Assembly: GCF_005889715.1 (NCBI RefSeq)
Contig: NZ_VCKW01000071.1
Coordinates: forward strand, 1 to 33,167
Length of the DNA: 33,167 bases
Direction of reading: 5' to 3'
Source: Actinomadura soli
GTDB lineage: Bacteria > Actinomycetota > Actinomycetes > Streptosporangiales > Streptosporangiaceae
The position numbers and the translations under genes are program-made. The notes under the pieces were generated by a model. It saw nothing but the letters and a program-made list of their open reading frames with translations, made no database searches and was not told the DNA's origin. Shown piece after piece: positions 32,937-33,167 of the stretch. Within the stretch, counting starts at the first letter, position 1; each line of letters begins with the position of its first letter.

Positions 32937-33167
32937 ATGGATGGGGCGGCAGACACGCGGGGTCGGATCGTCGCGGCGGCCGAGCGGCTGTTCGCCAGTG
33001 GTGGGGAGGAGGCGACCTCGCTGCGGGCGATCACCCGGGGGGCCGGGGTGAACGTCGCGGCGATCCACTACCACTTCGGCGGCCGGGACGGGCTGCTGCG
33101 GGAAGTCCTGGACCGCTATGTCGGGCCGCTCAACCGGCGTCGGCTGGCGCTGCTGGACGAGGCCGAG
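32937..33167 (+). CDS. TetR-family regulator, 3' end beyond the window
   Basis: The first 77 codons of a TetR-type repressor. The N-terminal helix-turn-helix reads RIVAAAERLFASGGEEATSL, then ITRGAGVNVAAIHYHFGGRD, and on to LLREVLDRY. This is a complete DNA-binding domain; the ligand-binding domain is cut off by the window edge. No ribosome site precedes the ATG, consistent with a leaderless start. The perfect repeat at 32910-32924 is the probable target. The ligand and regulon are unknown; there is no evidence that it controls the cobalamin genes. Confidence 0.9.
   Translation, partial: MDGAADTRGRIVAAAERLFASGGEEATSLRAITRGAGVNVAAIHYHFGGRDGLLREVLDRYVGPLNRRRLALLDEAE

Overview
The window is high-GC DNA in which nearly all genes use G or C at the third codon position. 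GTG starts, ATGA/GTGA overlaps between consecutive genes, and the gene families present all point to an actinomycete. Streptosporangiales or Streptomycetales are the likely orders; the species cannot be named from the sequence. Two metal-cofactor systems lie side by side: a nickel-iron hydrogenase locus (about 1.2-15.0 kb) and an aerobic cobalamin (B12) locus (about 15.8-32.8 kb). A small divergent membrane protein lies at the left edge and a truncated TetR regulator at the right edge.

Hydrogenase locus. A plus-strand operon (1269-10802) encodes an unrecognised 467-aa protein, a maturation endopeptidase, HypA, the small and large subunits of a group 1h-type [NiFe] hydrogenase, a NifU-like protein, a DUF5947 protein, two very small proteins (69 and 36 aa), HypC, HypD and HypE. 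The small subunit has the Cys-x-x-Asp proximal-cluster motif known from the oxygen-tolerant group 1h (formerly group 5) enzymes that oxidise atmospheric-level H2. It has no Tat signal. Facing it on the minus strand is a five-gene overlapping operon: PadR-type regulator, SIS-domain protein, divergent HypC-like protein, second SIS-domain protein, HypF. No HypB is present.

Boundary. Between 15.02 and 15.83 kb there is no intact gene. This stretch holds a decayed fragment of a DNRLRE-type secreted protein and a strong hairpin terminator.

Cobalamin locus. The enzymes from precorrin-2 to adenosylated cobyrinic acid diamide are almost all here: CobI-CobJ fusion, CobG, CobM, CobF, CobK, CobL, CobH, CobB, CobN, a fused ChlI-ChlD-like chelatase subunit replacing CobS/CobT, and CobO. 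CobG marks the oxygen-dependent pathway. Cobalt uptake is covered by CbtB and CbtA. Three cobalamin riboswitches sit in front of cobN, the chelatase-cobO-cobB operon and cbtBA, so cobalt import, cobalt insertion and adenosylation are controlled by the product. The ring-methylation operons (cobGHIJ, cobLMK, cobF) show no riboswitch.

Main points for a second look: the PadR-SIS-HypC2-SIS-HypF operon of unexplained function; the set of small and cysteine-containing accessory proteins directly behind the hydrogenase large subunit; an apparent frameshift that removes the conserved C-terminus of CobB; a 31-codon leader ORF between a B12 riboswitch and the chelatase gene; and a long stem-loop at the 5' end of the cobN leader.
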